NCBI GenBank assembly: GCA_017463245.1 | Contig: JAFTPN010000009.1 | Location: forward strand, 1-63,115 | Source of the DNA: Clostridia bacterium | Lineage (GTDB): Bacteria; Bacillota; Clostridia; Christensenellales; Aristaeellaceae | Length of the DNA: 63,115 bases | Reading direction: 5' to 3' | The notes under the pieces: generated by a model | Told to the model about the DNA's origin: nothing | The model's input: the letters and a program-made list of their open reading frames with translations, nothing else | The model's database searches: none | Translations under genes and position numbers: made by a program | Shown here: piece after piece, positions 10,641-20,704 of the stretch | How the letters are laid out: every line of letters starts with the position of its first letter | How positions within the stretch are numbered: position 1 is the stretch's first letter

Positions 10641-11444
10641 ATGGGAGCTAACATCAAAGCCCTCAAAACGCGCATCCGCAGCGTGGACAGCACCCTGCAC
10701 CTGACCCGCGCCATGGGTCTGGTGGCTTCCTCCAAGATCCGCCGTGCCAACGAGGCCATGAACGGCGGCAAGCAGTATGCTGCGGCTTTCGGCAGCGTGG
10801 TCGATCTTCTGACCGCCTGCCCGGAGTGCGCCCACAGTCCCTACATGAAAAAGCCGGAAGGGGAGCGCACCTGCCTGATCGTCATTGCGGGTGACCGCGG
10901 CCTGGCGGGAGGCTACAATGCCAATGTGTTCCGCCTGGTGGCGGAGATGCACTACGACCGCATCGTGCCCATCGGCAAGCGCGCCTGCGACAGGTACAAG
11001 GGGGAGTTCTTCTCCTCGGAGGACTTCAACGGTGTGCAGGCTACGAACATGGCTCGCAAGCTTTGCGCCGCCTACATGGCAGGGGAGTTTGACAAGCTGG
11101 GCATCGTGTCTACCAAGTATGTGAGCATGATGACTCAGGAAGCCATGGTGACCTGGGTGCTTCCCCTGGAACGCCCCGAACAGGCCGAAAAAGTGGCCGC
11201 CGTGTTTGAGCCGGACGAGGAGAGCATCCTGAACACCGCCGTGCCGGACTATGTGGCGGGCATCCTGATGCGCTGCGTGCGCGAGAGCTTCGCCAGCGAG
11301 GTGGCGGCGCGCCGCATGGCCATGGACTCCGCTGGCAAGAACGCCCAGTCCATGATCGATGAATTGCAGCTGCAGTACAACCGTGCGCGCCAGGGCGCCA
11401 TTACCCAGGAGATCACGGAGATCGTGGCTGGCGCAGGCGAATAA
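10641..11444 (+). CDS. atpG: F0F1 ATP synthase subunit gamma
   Basis: A 267-residue central-stalk subunit that rotates inside the alpha3beta3 ring. The N-terminal coiled helix starts IKALKTRIRSVDSTLHLTRAM, and the C-terminal helix carries RRMAMDSAGKNAQSMIDELQLQYNRARQ (quoted in part) with the family's M-x-x-A-x-x-N-A pattern. A Rossmann-like middle domain contains VIAGDRGLAGGYNANV. It is about 20 residues shorter than typical (285-290), with the reduction in the middle domain. The ATG is preceded by GGAGGTGAGCTGA overlapping the end of atpA. Confidence 0.95.
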   Translation: MGANIKALKTRIRSVDSTLHLTRAMGLVASSKIRRANEAMNGGKQYAAAFGSVVDLLTACPECAHSPYMKKPEGERTCLIVIAGDRGLAGGYNANVFRLVAEMHYDRIVPIGKRACDRYKGEFFSSEDFNGVQATNMARKLCAAYMAGEFDKLGIVSTKYVSMMTQEAMVTWVLPLERPEQAEKVAAVFEPDEESILNTAVPDYVAGILMRCVRESFASEVAARRMAMDSAGKNAQSMIDELQLQYNRARQGAITQEITEIVAGAGE

Positions 11445-13129
<1,685 letters not shown>

Positions 13130-13140
13130 ATGGCATAACA

Positions 13141-13169
13141 AAAAGGCAGGCCGCAAGGGTCTGCCTTTT
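13141..13169. terminator. Bidirectional terminator between atpC and degV
   Basis: AAAAGGCAG pairs with CTGCCTTTT across an 11-nt loop. A T-run ends the rightward atp transcript, and T5 ends the leftward degV transcript. Confidence 0.9.
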
Positions 13170-13178
13170 CTTGTGTGA

Positions 13179-14024
13179 TCAGCTGATATACAGCACGCCC
13201 AGCGTGCCGGGGCCGCAATGGCTGGAAATGACGCCGCCAGCGCGGGTGATGTGGATTTCATCAAAATGGTTCAGGTCGGCCAGCTGCTGATGAATGGCGG
13301 CAAGTATGCTCTCGCCGCAGCCGGAATGGGTGATGAACACCCGCCTGGGCTGGGCATGGAGCAAATCGTCCTTCATTTCGGCAACGTATTCTTCCAGCAC
13401 GCGGTTCATGCGGCCGCGATACTTCTTGCCGGGCGCCATGGCGCCATCGGTCACGGCAATGCGGGGATGCAGCCGCAGCGCACCGCCTGCCAGCGCAGCC
13501 AGGCCGGAGCAGCGTCCGCCCCGGTGCAGGTAGGTCAGCGTATCCACCACGAAGCTGGCCTTGATGCAGGGTGTTATGGTTGCAATGTGCTGGGCGATCT
13601 CCTTCAGGGTTTTGCCCGATTGTGCCATTTCGGCGGCCTCGATCACCTGCAGGCCAACGCCGGTGGAAAGACTCTGGGAGTCGATCACACAGATGCGATC
13701 CTCGGCATTCAGCTCGCGGGCGGCCAGGTGCATATTCTGGCAGGTGGCAGACATCTTGGACGATATGGAGAAGCACACGATGTCGCTGCCTGCGTCCAGA
13801 TAGGGCTTGAAGGCGCGGATGCATTCGTCCACCGAGGCGGCAGAGGTTTTCGGCGTGGTCTTGTTCGCGTCAGACCAGGTGTAGATCTCATCAGGGGTGA
13901 TGCTTTGCCCGTCCAGGTATTCCTGATCGCCCAGCAGAATGTGCAGGGGGAGAATATGGACGTCGCAGCGCTTCAGGAGATCGGCCGACAGGTCACAGGT
14001 GCTGTCGGAAATGATCTTGACCAT
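13179..14024 (-). CDS. DegV family fatty-acid-binding protein
   Basis: A 281-residue cytoplasmic protein of the DegV/FakB family, which binds a single fatty acid for phosphorylation by FakA. Family features are IISDSTCDLS at the N-terminus, TTPKTSAASVDE around residues 55-65, SxxLSGT-like SSKMSATCQNMHLAA, VIDSQSLSTGVGLQV near 125, and the C-terminal SSHCGPGTLGV. The start at 14024 was chosen for GGAAGGA just ahead; an upstream ATG at 14099 would add 25 atypical residues. No fakA is in the window. The bound lipid is unknown. Confidence 0.9.
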   Translation of the reverse strand: MVKIISDSTCDLSADLLKRCDVHILPLHILLGDQEYLDGQSITPDEIYTWSDANKTTPKTSAASVDECIRAFKPYLDAGSDIVCFSISSKMSATCQNMHLAARELNAEDRICVIDSQSLSTGVGLQVIEAAEMAQSGKTLKEIAQHIATITPCIKASFVVDTLTYLHRGGRCSGLAALAGGALRLHPRIAVTDGAMAPGKKYRGRMNRVLEEYVAEMKDDLLHAQPRRVFITHSGCGESILAAIHQQLADLNHFDEIHITRAGGVISSHCGPGTLGVLYIS

Positions 14025-14114
14025 GGGATTCCTTCCTTTCCTCCGGGAATAAAACCAGCATACAACAAGTTTGTGAACTGAATTGAAACTTTTGTTCAAT
14101 GTTGGAAAAAAGTG

Positions 14115-14123
14115 TGCTATACT
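14115..14123 (+). promoter_or_regulatory. Extended -10 promoter element ahead of the QueG-like gene
   Basis: TGC followed by TATACT, the extended -10 form, 20 bases before the start codon. No strong -35 box is seen at the usual distance. Confidence 0.45.
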
Positions 14124-14142
14124 GGTGCAGGAGGTGATGGCG

Positions 14143-15009
14143 GTGGATATGATTCAGCGGCTGAGGGAACTGGGCTTTGCCAGGGTGCTGGTGCTGGATG
14201 GCCAGGCGTGCGGTGCGGATGCGCCCACGCTGCTCATGGCGCTGTGGACATACGAGATGGAGGCGAACCCGGCCAAGGATGAGGCGTGGATCCACCCGTA
14301 TTACCGCATATCCCACCGGGCGTACCAGGCGGCGCGCAGCTTTGTGGAGGAATGCCAGGCTGCTGGCATGGAAGCGGCGCTGCGAGATGACATCCGGCTC
14401 AAGCCCATCTTTGCGCGGCTGCCGGGGTTCTCCCAGGGGCGCAACACGCTTTCGTACATCGAGGGCGTGGGCAGCCGCTTTTACGTGAAGACCTTTGCGG
14501 TGCAGCAGCGCTTGGAGCCGACCGTTCACCTGGAAAAAGAGAACCATGGGCTGCATTGCGGTGAATGCAGAAATTGCATGGAGGCCTGCCCTAACCATGC
14601 CATTGCCGAGGATGGCTTTCACATCGAGCGGTGCATCCGCTATTGGATGATGCCTGGCAAGCCTGTGCCGGAGGATGTGCGCGGGGCCATGGGGAACCGC
14701 TTGATCGGCTGCGACGAGTGCCAGCGCTGCTGTCCCCACAATGCCGCGCCCAAGGCTGAGGCAGGGGAGACGGTGCCGCTTATGCGGCTGCTGACGGAGC
14801 ACAAGGCTGTGGCGGAGGAACTCAAGCGTGAAATCGGTGTGAACCTGACCCTGCCGAACCGTTTGCTGGCGCAGGGCTGTATGATCGCCGGAAACAGCGG
14901 GCGGGAGGATCTTCTGCCGGCGCTGGAGGGCTTGCGGGAGCATCCCTCGGAGGCGGTGCGCGTCCATGCGGAATGGGCGGCGGAAAAAATCAAAAATTGC
15001 AAGGATTAA
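14143..15009 (+). CDS. QueG-like 4Fe-4S protein (short epoxyqueuosine-reductase homologue)
   Basis: A 288-residue protein related to epoxyqueuosine reductase QueG. It has GRNTLSYIEGVGSRFY (compare G-x-N-T-L...G-S-x-F in QueG), two cluster motifs (CGECRNCMEACP from residue 139 and CDECQRCCPHN from 190), and a C-terminal HEAT-like GNSGREDLLPALEGL. True QueG has about 380 residues, so roughly 90 N-terminal residues of the cobalamin domain appear reduced. It may be a degenerate or specialised homologue. GTG was taken as the start because GGAGG lies eight bases upstream; an ATG at 14149 is possible. Whether it acts on tRNA is not shown by sequence. Confidence 0.7.
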   Translation: MDMIQRLRELGFARVLVLDGQACGADAPTLLMALWTYEMEANPAKDEAWIHPYYRISHRAYQAARSFVEECQAAGMEAALRDDIRLKPIFARLPGFSQGRNTLSYIEGVGSRFYVKTFAVQQRLEPTVHLEKENHGLHCGECRNCMEACPNHAIAEDGFHIERCIRYWMMPGKPVPEDVRGAMGNRLIGCDECQRCCPHNAAPKAEAGETVPLMRLLTEHKAVAEELKREIGVNLTLPNRLLAQGCMIAGNSGREDLLPALEGLREHPSEAVRVHAEWAAEKIKNCKD

Positions 15010-15032
15010 GAGCCGGATGAACGGCTCTTTTT
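15009..15032 (+). terminator. Terminator of the QueG-like gene
   Basis: AGAGCCG pairs with CGGCTCT across a 6-nt loop, followed by a T5 run. It overlaps the last base of the stop codon. Confidence 0.88.
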
Positions 15033-15033
15033 C

Positions 15034-15062
15034 TTGCAGTTCATGGGGAAATGCGCTATAAT
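15034..15062 (+). promoter_or_regulatory. Sigma-A type promoter of the GH127-like / dus operon
   Basis: TTGCAG, 17 bases, TATAAT, placed directly after the preceding terminator. Confidence 0.75.
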
Positions 15063-15102
15063 GGAAAATGGCTTGATATGTAATGATATGGAGGAAGAAA
15101 CC

Positions 15103-16785
15103 ATGCCCCTGAAGCCGATTTATGAGAAATCCCCCCTGGTGGCGCTGAAGGAACTGCCCCTGCGCCCTGGCCAGGTTCGTGTTGTGAATGAGAAGATGGA
15201 GCAGCTCTACGCGCTGGCCTGTGGCTGTGTGGAGCAGCCTGTGATGTGGGAGGGTCTGTTCCGCCTGGCTTGCGTGCTGAAGTCCAAGCCCATGGAGGAA
15301 GCCGTGGCGGAGAAGATCAGCGCCGCGCTTGCCCAGCAGGGCGAGGACGGTGGCCTGCCCCTGGAGGTGGATGCCTCTGTGGCCGTGATGCGTGCTGCGC
15401 TGGCCATGTATGAATTGGACGCCAAGCGCCCCCTGCTGGAACAGCTGGTGGCCTGGTGCGCCTGGCTGGCTGAAAACTGGGAGGCGGTGCTTTCCTGCGC
15501 TGCGGTTCGCACCCATGCTGCTGACCTGATGGAACTTTTGCAGACGCTCTACCGCGTCACCGGCAAGAAGGCCATCCTGTCCCTGTGCGACAAGCTTCGC
15601 CAGCAGGCCATGGACTGGAGCGGCATTCTGCACACCTTTGCGGTGCAGCGCCCCATGAACCGCGTCACCGCATGGAAGGACATGGAGGCTGGCCTGGAGG
15701 CCGAAGAGGGCAGCGAGGCGGGCTTCTACACCCGGCAGTACCTGACCTGCCACGGCGAATCCCTGGCGGATGGCATGCGCAGCGCAGCGCTGAACGGCCT
15801 GTTCAGCGGCAATGGCATGGAGCTGAGTGCTGCCAAGACCGGCTGGGAGAAGATCAGCCGCTACCATGGCGCTGTGTGCGGCGGCGTGACGGCGGACGAG
15901 ACCATCGGCGGGCGCTCTCCTGCCTGCGCGGTGGATGCCGCCAGCCTGGGCGCCTGGGCGGAGGCCTTTGCCGGTGTGGACTGCGAGGAGACCTGGGCGT
16001 ATGAAGCCATCGAAATCCTGCTGGAAAACGGTCTGCCCGCTGCGCTGAACGGGGATAAGCTGATTCCCTTCCAGCGGGTGAATGGCCTGGCTGCCAACTG
16101 CGGCACTAAGGACTGCTATCACGTCCATGAGGGCGATGAACAGGTGCTGCGTGCCCTGAACCGCCTGTGCCGCGGCTGGGCAAAGGCTGCCAGCTGCGCG
16201 GTGACGGTGAGCGCCAAGGGTCTTTCTGTGAACATGTATATGCCTGGCCGCTATGCTGTGCCCCTGGCCGAGGGCGCCTGTGTGGCGACCATTGCCGACG
16301 GTGTGGTGAAGATCAGCGCGAAGAAGCCTGTGAAGGCTGCTCTGCGCCTGCGTGTGCCTGAGTGGACGGAGGATGCCTGCATCACCGTGAACGACGAGGG
16401 CGGCATGGAAGGCCACGCTGGCAGCTGGCTGACCATCGACCGCACCTGGCAGGATGGCGATGCGGTGAAGGTGGACTTTGCCAAGGCTGTCCGCGTGGGC
16501 AGCGGCCACCATCAGTCTGCTTGCGTGCGCTATGGCGCGCAGGTGATGGCCTATGTTCCCACCGAGGATATGTGGAACGTGGCGCTGTGCGGCGAGCCTG
16601 TGCTGGAGGACGGCCGGGTGTTTGCCCAGGTGAAGCGTGTGCCCGACTGGCGCAAGCGCGGCAGCCTGCCCGCTGATCTGCCTGTGCTGCCCCATGCGGA
16701 AGGGGAGTGCGTGAAGGTGGAGCTGGTGCCTTATGCCCAGGCACCCTGCCGCATTGCCCTGTTCCCCAAGGGTGACGAGGCATGA
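15103..16785 (+). CDS. GH127 / DUF1680-like protein (divergent beta-L-arabinofuranosidase family)
   Basis: A 560-residue soluble protein without signal peptide. The C-terminal beta-sandwich has the pattern of DUF1680/GH127 enzymes: LRLRVPEWTEDACITVNDEGG, then SWLTIDRTWQDGDAVKVDF, then an R-Y-G-A-Q-V segment in place of R-G-P-L-V. The N-terminal half is alpha-helical, consistent with an alpha/alpha barrel, and DGMRSAALNGLFSG resembles the D-G-x-H-A-N-T substrate segment. The paired cysteines that bind zinc in characterised GH127 enzymes are not obvious near VLRALNRL, so catalysis is doubtful. The start is set by GGAGG eight bases upstream. It overlaps dus by four bases. Confidence 0.6.
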   Translation: MPLKPIYEKSPLVALKELPLRPGQVRVVNEKMEQLYALACGCVEQPVMWEGLFRLACVLKSKPMEEAVAEKISAALAQQGEDGGLPLEVDASVAVMRAALAMYELDAKRPLLEQLVAWCAWLAENWEAVLSCAAVRTHAADLMELLQTLYRVTGKKAILSLCDKLRQQAMDWSGILHTFAVQRPMNRVTAWKDMEAGLEAEEGSEAGFYTRQYLTCHGESLADGMRSAALNGLFSGNGMELSAAKTGWEKISRYHGAVCGGVTADETIGGRSPACAVDAASLGAWAEAFAGVDCEETWAYEAIEILLENGLPAALNGDKLIPFQRVNGLAANCGTKDCYHVHEGDEQVLRALNRLCRGWAKAASCAVTVSAKGLSVNMYMPGRYAVPLAEGACVATIADGVVKISAKKPVKAALRLRVPEWTEDACITVNDEGGMEGHAGSWLTIDRTWQDGDAVKVDFAKAVRVGSGHHQSACVRYGAQVMAYVPTEDMWNVALCGEPVLEDGRVFAQVKRVPDWRKRGSLPADLPVLPHAEGECVKVELVPYAQAPCRIALFPKGDEA

Positions 16786-17738
16786 CCACCGTTCGCCTGG
16801 CACCCCTGGCCGGGGTGACGGACTGGCCCTTTCGCCTGCTTTGTTTTGAGCAGGGCTGCGACTGCGCCTACACCGAAATGGTCAGCGCCATGGGCTATCT
16901 GTATGCGCCCAAGGATCAGCCAGCCACGGCTTGCCTGCTGGAGCGCCACCCGGACGAACCCAAACTGATTTTGCAGCTCTTTGGCAAGGAGCCGGACATT
17001 ATGGCTCGCGCTGCGGAGGAGCTGTCCGCCACGGGGCGGTATGAGGGCATCGACATCAACATGGGTTGCCCCGCGCCCAAGATCGCCTGCGCAGGCGAGG
17101 GCAGCGGCCTGCTGCGGACGCCCGACCTGGCGGAGAGCATCATGAAGGAGGTCGTGAAGGCCTCCCGCCTGCCGGTGTCTGTGAAACTGCGCCTGGGCTG
17201 GGACGAGAGCTGCATCAATGTGCTGGACATGGCGTGCCGTGCAGAGGACGCGGGCGTCAGCGAGATCACCGTGCATGGCCGCACCCGCCAGCAGCAGTAT
17301 GCGGGCGAGGCCAACTGGGACTACATCGCCCAGGTGAAGCAGGCGGTCAACATTCCCGTGCTGGGCAATGGCGATATTTTTACCGCCGAGGATGGCCTGC
17401 GCCGCCTGAAGGAAACCGGTGTGGACGGGCTGATGATCGCCCGGGGCGCCATGGGCAATCCCTGGCTGTTCAGCCAGCTGAAGGCGCTGCTTGGCGGCGG
17501 CGAGGCGCATGTGCCCACCGTGCATGACCGCATCGAAATGGTGCTGCGCCATTATGACATGCTGCTGAACTGGAAACCCCGCCGCATTGCGGTGAATGAG
17601 ATGCGCAAGCACATCGGCTGGTATCTGCACGGCATTCGAGGTGCGGCGCAGATGCGGGCGAGGATCAACCTGATCGACGACCCGGAAGAGGTATTTGACG
17701 TGCTGCGGGAATTTGAGCAGCAGGCCTCAGAAGCCTGA
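16782..17738 (+). CDS. dus: tRNA-dihydrouridine synthase
   Basis: A 318-residue FMN-dependent enzyme that reduces uridines in the tRNA D-loop. The TIM-barrel motifs are complete: LAPLAGVTDWPFR at the N-terminus, EMVSAMG, IDINMGCPAPKI with the nearby conserved segment (the catalytic-site Cys is in CAGEGSG), VKLRLGWD, ITVHGRTRQQQYAGEANW, PVLGNGDIF and MIARGAMGNPWLF. Its C-terminal helical domain is full length. It is translationally coupled to the upstream GH127-like gene, an association with no obvious functional link. DusB-type enzymes are the closest by motif. Confidence 0.94.
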   Translation: MTTVRLAPLAGVTDWPFRLLCFEQGCDCAYTEMVSAMGYLYAPKDQPATACLLERHPDEPKLILQLFGKEPDIMARAAEELSATGRYEGIDINMGCPAPKIACAGEGSGLLRTPDLAESIMKEVVKASRLPVSVKLRLGWDESCINVLDMACRAEDAGVSEITVHGRTRQQQYAGEANWDYIAQVKQAVNIPVLGNGDIFTAEDGLRRLKETGVDGLMIARGAMGNPWLFSQLKALLGGGEAHVPTVHDRIEMVLRHYDMLLNWKPRRIAVNEMRKHIGWYLHGIRGAAQMRARINLIDDPEEVFDVLREFEQQASEA

Positions 17739-17792
17739 CGGGATGAAAACAAACTTGCATTTCGTTTGATATCCGTAAAGGAAGTGGTTGAA

Positions 17793-19205
17793 ATGCGTAA
17801 GGCGCTGCGCCTGCTGTTGGCGCTGGTGCTGTGCATGGCGGTTTCCACCGGCGCGCTGGCGGAAATCACCCTGGTGCCGCAGCTGGACGAATGGGACGAC
17901 TCCTTGCCCCTGGACGTGACCCTCTCTGCCGATGTGGCGGTGCATATGCCCTTTGACGATACCCGCTGCGCGCAGCTCAATGCGCTGATGAAGAATCTTT
18001 CGCTGCACCTGAACAGCTCTGTGGCGGAGGGTGAGACCCTTGGCCGGGTTGCGCTGCAGGTGAATGATGCTGATGTGGCGTGGATCACCCAGAAGGAAAA
18101 TGCAGCTGAAACCCAGCTGCGGCTTTCATGGCAGCCGGATGTGACCTACTCGGCAGCGGGAAATGCGCTGGATATGGTGAGCGGCGTTGCCCTGGAGGGC
18201 ATTCCCACTGACAAGCTTTTCTGGCTGGAGGAAGGCCTTGCGCTGGTGAACAACCTGTGTGATGTGTTGAAGGACTATGGCAAATCCTCCAGCATCAAGA
18301 CCAACATCAAGAACATGGGCGTGGCCAGGAAAAAGATCATCTACACCGTGCCGAAAGCCGATGCGGAGTTTTTCTGGGATGCGGTGGCCGACAGCTGTCC
18401 CGATGGCAGCAGCCTGGGCAATCTTCTGGCGGGAATGACTGTCTCCGGCCAGCAGAAGCTGATCGTTTGGCGGGATGCAGACGGTGCGCTGCTCCGCGCT
18501 GAATATGCCGGAAAATGCGGCAAAAGTGCGGATTCCCTGCGGCAGGTGAAGCTGATATGGCGTATGTGCCGCACGGAGGATGCCGTGCGGGATGACATCA
18601 GCCTGAAAACCCCGGCGGTGAAGGGTGCGGATTACAACACGCTGACCCTGACGCGGAATCTGCTGCGAAATGAACACGGCGTTGTGACGCTGGACGGCAA
18701 GTTCAGCTACACGGTGAAGGCTGGCAAGGAGAAGAGCAGTTTTTCTGGCGAAGTCGATTTGACAAGCAAGCCTGATGGCGAAGATACGCTGCTTGCAGGC
18801 TCCATGATGGCGAAGAGCAAACAGCCTGGGGACGACGCTGCTTCCTCCACGGTGGTGAAGCCGGATGTACGCCTGGGTTCTGATGGAAAAACGCCTTTTA
18901 TTTCCGGCAAAGTCCAGGTGCAGGAGCTTTATGACGGACACGTTGTGGAAGACGCGACCATCAGCGTGGAGGTTTCGCCGGGTGTGGAACTGACGTGGGA
19001 TGACGCTGATATCACCGTGGATATGGATGCCATGGACGAGCAGCAGCTGCTGGATATGACACAAGGGCTTTCCGAGGCGGTGGTGCCGCATCTGGTACTT
19101 CTGCCCCAGGAGGACACACTGTATTTATCGGCCGATCTGCCGGAGGACGTTTGGCAGCGGATCGTTGAGGCGGCACAGAGCGTGCCGCCGGAGGAGGTAA
19201 AATGA
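17793..19205 (+). CDS. Exported protein of unknown function (first of three)
   Basis: A 470-residue protein with a clear Sec signal peptide (MRKALRLLLALVLCMAVSTG, cleavage after GALA) and no lipobox cysteine. The mature part is rich in beta-prone, alternating hydrophobic and acidic stretches and contains no motif I recognise. A C-terminal acidic helix (DAMDEQQLLDMTQGLSEAVV) precedes a short tail. The start was chosen at MRKALR because AAGGAAG lies upstream and the signal peptide begins there. It overlaps the next gene by ATGA. Similar size, leader and layout suggest distant paralogy with the two following genes. Confidence 0.75.
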   Translation: MRKALRLLLALVLCMAVSTGALAEITLVPQLDEWDDSLPLDVTLSADVAVHMPFDDTRCAQLNALMKNLSLHLNSSVAEGETLGRVALQVNDADVAWITQKENAAETQLRLSWQPDVTYSAAGNALDMVSGVALEGIPTDKLFWLEEGLALVNNLCDVLKDYGKSSSIKTNIKNMGVARKKIIYTVPKADAEFFWDAVADSCPDGSSLGNLLAGMTVSGQQKLIVWRDADGALLRAEYAGKCGKSADSLRQVKLIWRMCRTEDAVRDDISLKTPAVKGADYNTLTLTRNLLRNEHGVVTLDGKFSYTVKAGKEKSSFSGEVDLTSKPDGEDTLLAGSMMAKSKQPGDDAASSTVVKPDVRLGSDGKTPFISGKVQVQELYDGHVVEDATISVEVSPGVELTWDDADITVDMDAMDEQQLLDMTQGLSEAVVPHLVLLPQEDTLYLSADLPEDVWQRIVEAAQSVPPEEVK

Positions 19206-20704
19206 AAAAGTTTCTTTGCCTGATGATGAGCCTTGTGCTGGTGCTGACCACGGCCACAGCCTTTGCGGCGGTGGAGTATTCCCTGCTGGAAAAGTGGCAG
19301 CGCCAGGTGGACTTTGGCAATGGCGTGAAGGGTACGCTGACGGTGGACGTATCCGGCGAGGCGGACTGGGCGAAGCTGCTGGCACCCCTCAATGGTACGC
19401 CCCTGCAGATCCGCGCTATCCATGCGGATGAGAACTTCCAGTACCGCATCTATGCCGAGGATGGCGAGGAGCTGCTGGGCCTGACCCAGCTGTATGGCTC
19501 TGGCGATGCCATCTACCTCAAGAGCGACCTTCTGCCCGATACCCTGCTGACCCTGGCCACCGGCGGCGACTGGATGGATCGCGTGATGAGCAAGGGGGAG
19601 AACCCCTCGCTGCATTCGGCGGTGATGAACATCCTCAACGTGCCCCAGACCAGCTGGGAGAGCAAGTGGCAGCCCGCGCTGAGCGCCTATGAGGCGGCCA
19701 TTGAGCTGTGGCTGGAGAACTACGCCAGCGCCCCCAGCGTGAAGCGGGGGGAGGACGGCAGCGCCACGGTACTGGTGCGCTATGACATCCCGGCTGATGC
19801 CGTGAAGGCGCAGATCAAGGCGCTGTGGGGCAATGTGCTGCAGGACGCCACCCTGCTGCCCCTGCTGCGCACCCAGATGAACGAGGCACAGCAGGCTGCC
19901 TACCTGAACGAGCACCTGAAGTACCACTACGACAAGGTGATCGACAGCCTGGCGCTGAACGGCAATGTGGTGCTGGAGCGCGAAATGACCGCCAAGGGTG
20001 AAGCTGTGCGCACGGACATGACCTTCCCCCTGGACACGGAAGGCTATACCAACCTGCAGGTGAAGCAGCTGGGCACGACCACCACGGTGGCTCTGACCGG
20101 CGCTGAGCGCAGCCTGGAGCTGGAAATGGCCGAGACCGCCAGCCTGGGCGGCAGCGTGAGCTATCAGGGCAAGATGCGGGTGATCCCCGCTGACAGCACG
20201 CAGAAGGGCGTGGCGGCGGCCTTTACGCTGGTGGAGATCAAGTCCAGCAGCACGGATGAGGACACCCGCAGCCACGACATCACCAACTGGATGCTGAAGC
20301 TGGAGCAGGACGCTGACTATACTGGCGACGGCTGGACGAGCTTCGAGCCCGTGGAAATCAACGCCAAGGTGCACCTGCACAGCAAGGCCATGCAGAACAT
20401 GCCCACCACCATGGAGGTCGAACTGGGTGTGAAGCGCCCTGATGCCGAGCTGGCAGCGGTGCTTTCGCTGAAGACCAGTAGCCCCTGGGTGCTGGACGAT
20501 CTGCCTGTCGAGGGCGCGGTGGATGTGGCCACGCTGACGGAAGAACAGCGCGCGCAGATCTTTACCGACCTGGGCATGAACGGCCTGACCATACTGCTGA
20601 TGCTGAACCAAGAGGCTGTGCCTGTGGTTGAGGCCACGACCACCGACCTGGCGGCGATCCCCCTGCCGGAGACCACGGCCACGGATCTGGAGGCAGCACA
20701 ATGA
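19202..20704 (+). CDS. Exported protein of unknown function (second of three)
   Basis: A 500-residue protein with signal peptide MKKFLCLMMSLVLVLTTATA and an AFA-type cleavage site. The mature region opens with short beta-strand patterns (KGTLTVDVSGEADW, FQYRIYAEDGEELLG) like those of the upstream gene, then a long mixed region ending in an acidic, Thr-rich tail. No transmembrane segment follows the leader, so secretion or wall association is expected. No catalytic motif is recognised. It overlaps its neighbours on both sides by four bases, so the three proteins are probably made in fixed ratio. Confidence 0.75.
   Translation: MKKFLCLMMSLVLVLTTATAFAAVEYSLLEKWQRQVDFGNGVKGTLTVDVSGEADWAKLLAPLNGTPLQIRAIHADENFQYRIYAEDGEELLGLTQLYGSGDAIYLKSDLLPDTLLTLATGGDWMDRVMSKGENPSLHSAVMNILNVPQTSWESKWQPALSAYEAAIELWLENYASAPSVKRGEDGSATVLVRYDIPADAVKAQIKALWGNVLQDATLLPLLRTQMNEAQQAAYLNEHLKYHYDKVIDSLALNGNVVLEREMTAKGEAVRTDMTFPLDTEGYTNLQVKQLGTTTTVALTGAERSLELEMAETASLGGSVSYQGKMRVIPADSTQKGVAAAFTLVEIKSSSTDEDTRSHDITNWMLKLEQDADYTGDGWTSFEPVEINAKVHLHSKAMQNMPTTMEVELGVKRPDAELAAVLSLKTSSPWVLDDLPVEGAVDVATLTEEQRAQIFTDLGMNGLTILLMLNQEAVPVVEATTTDLAAIPLPETTATDLEAAQ

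Noticed and set aside
13993-16803. A 936-codon leftward reading frame opposite the QueG-like and GH127-like genes
   Set aside because: It is a shadow caused by GC-rich codon bias on the coding strand. It has no ribosome site, has His/Gln/Leu-rich composition, and covers several well-supported genes.
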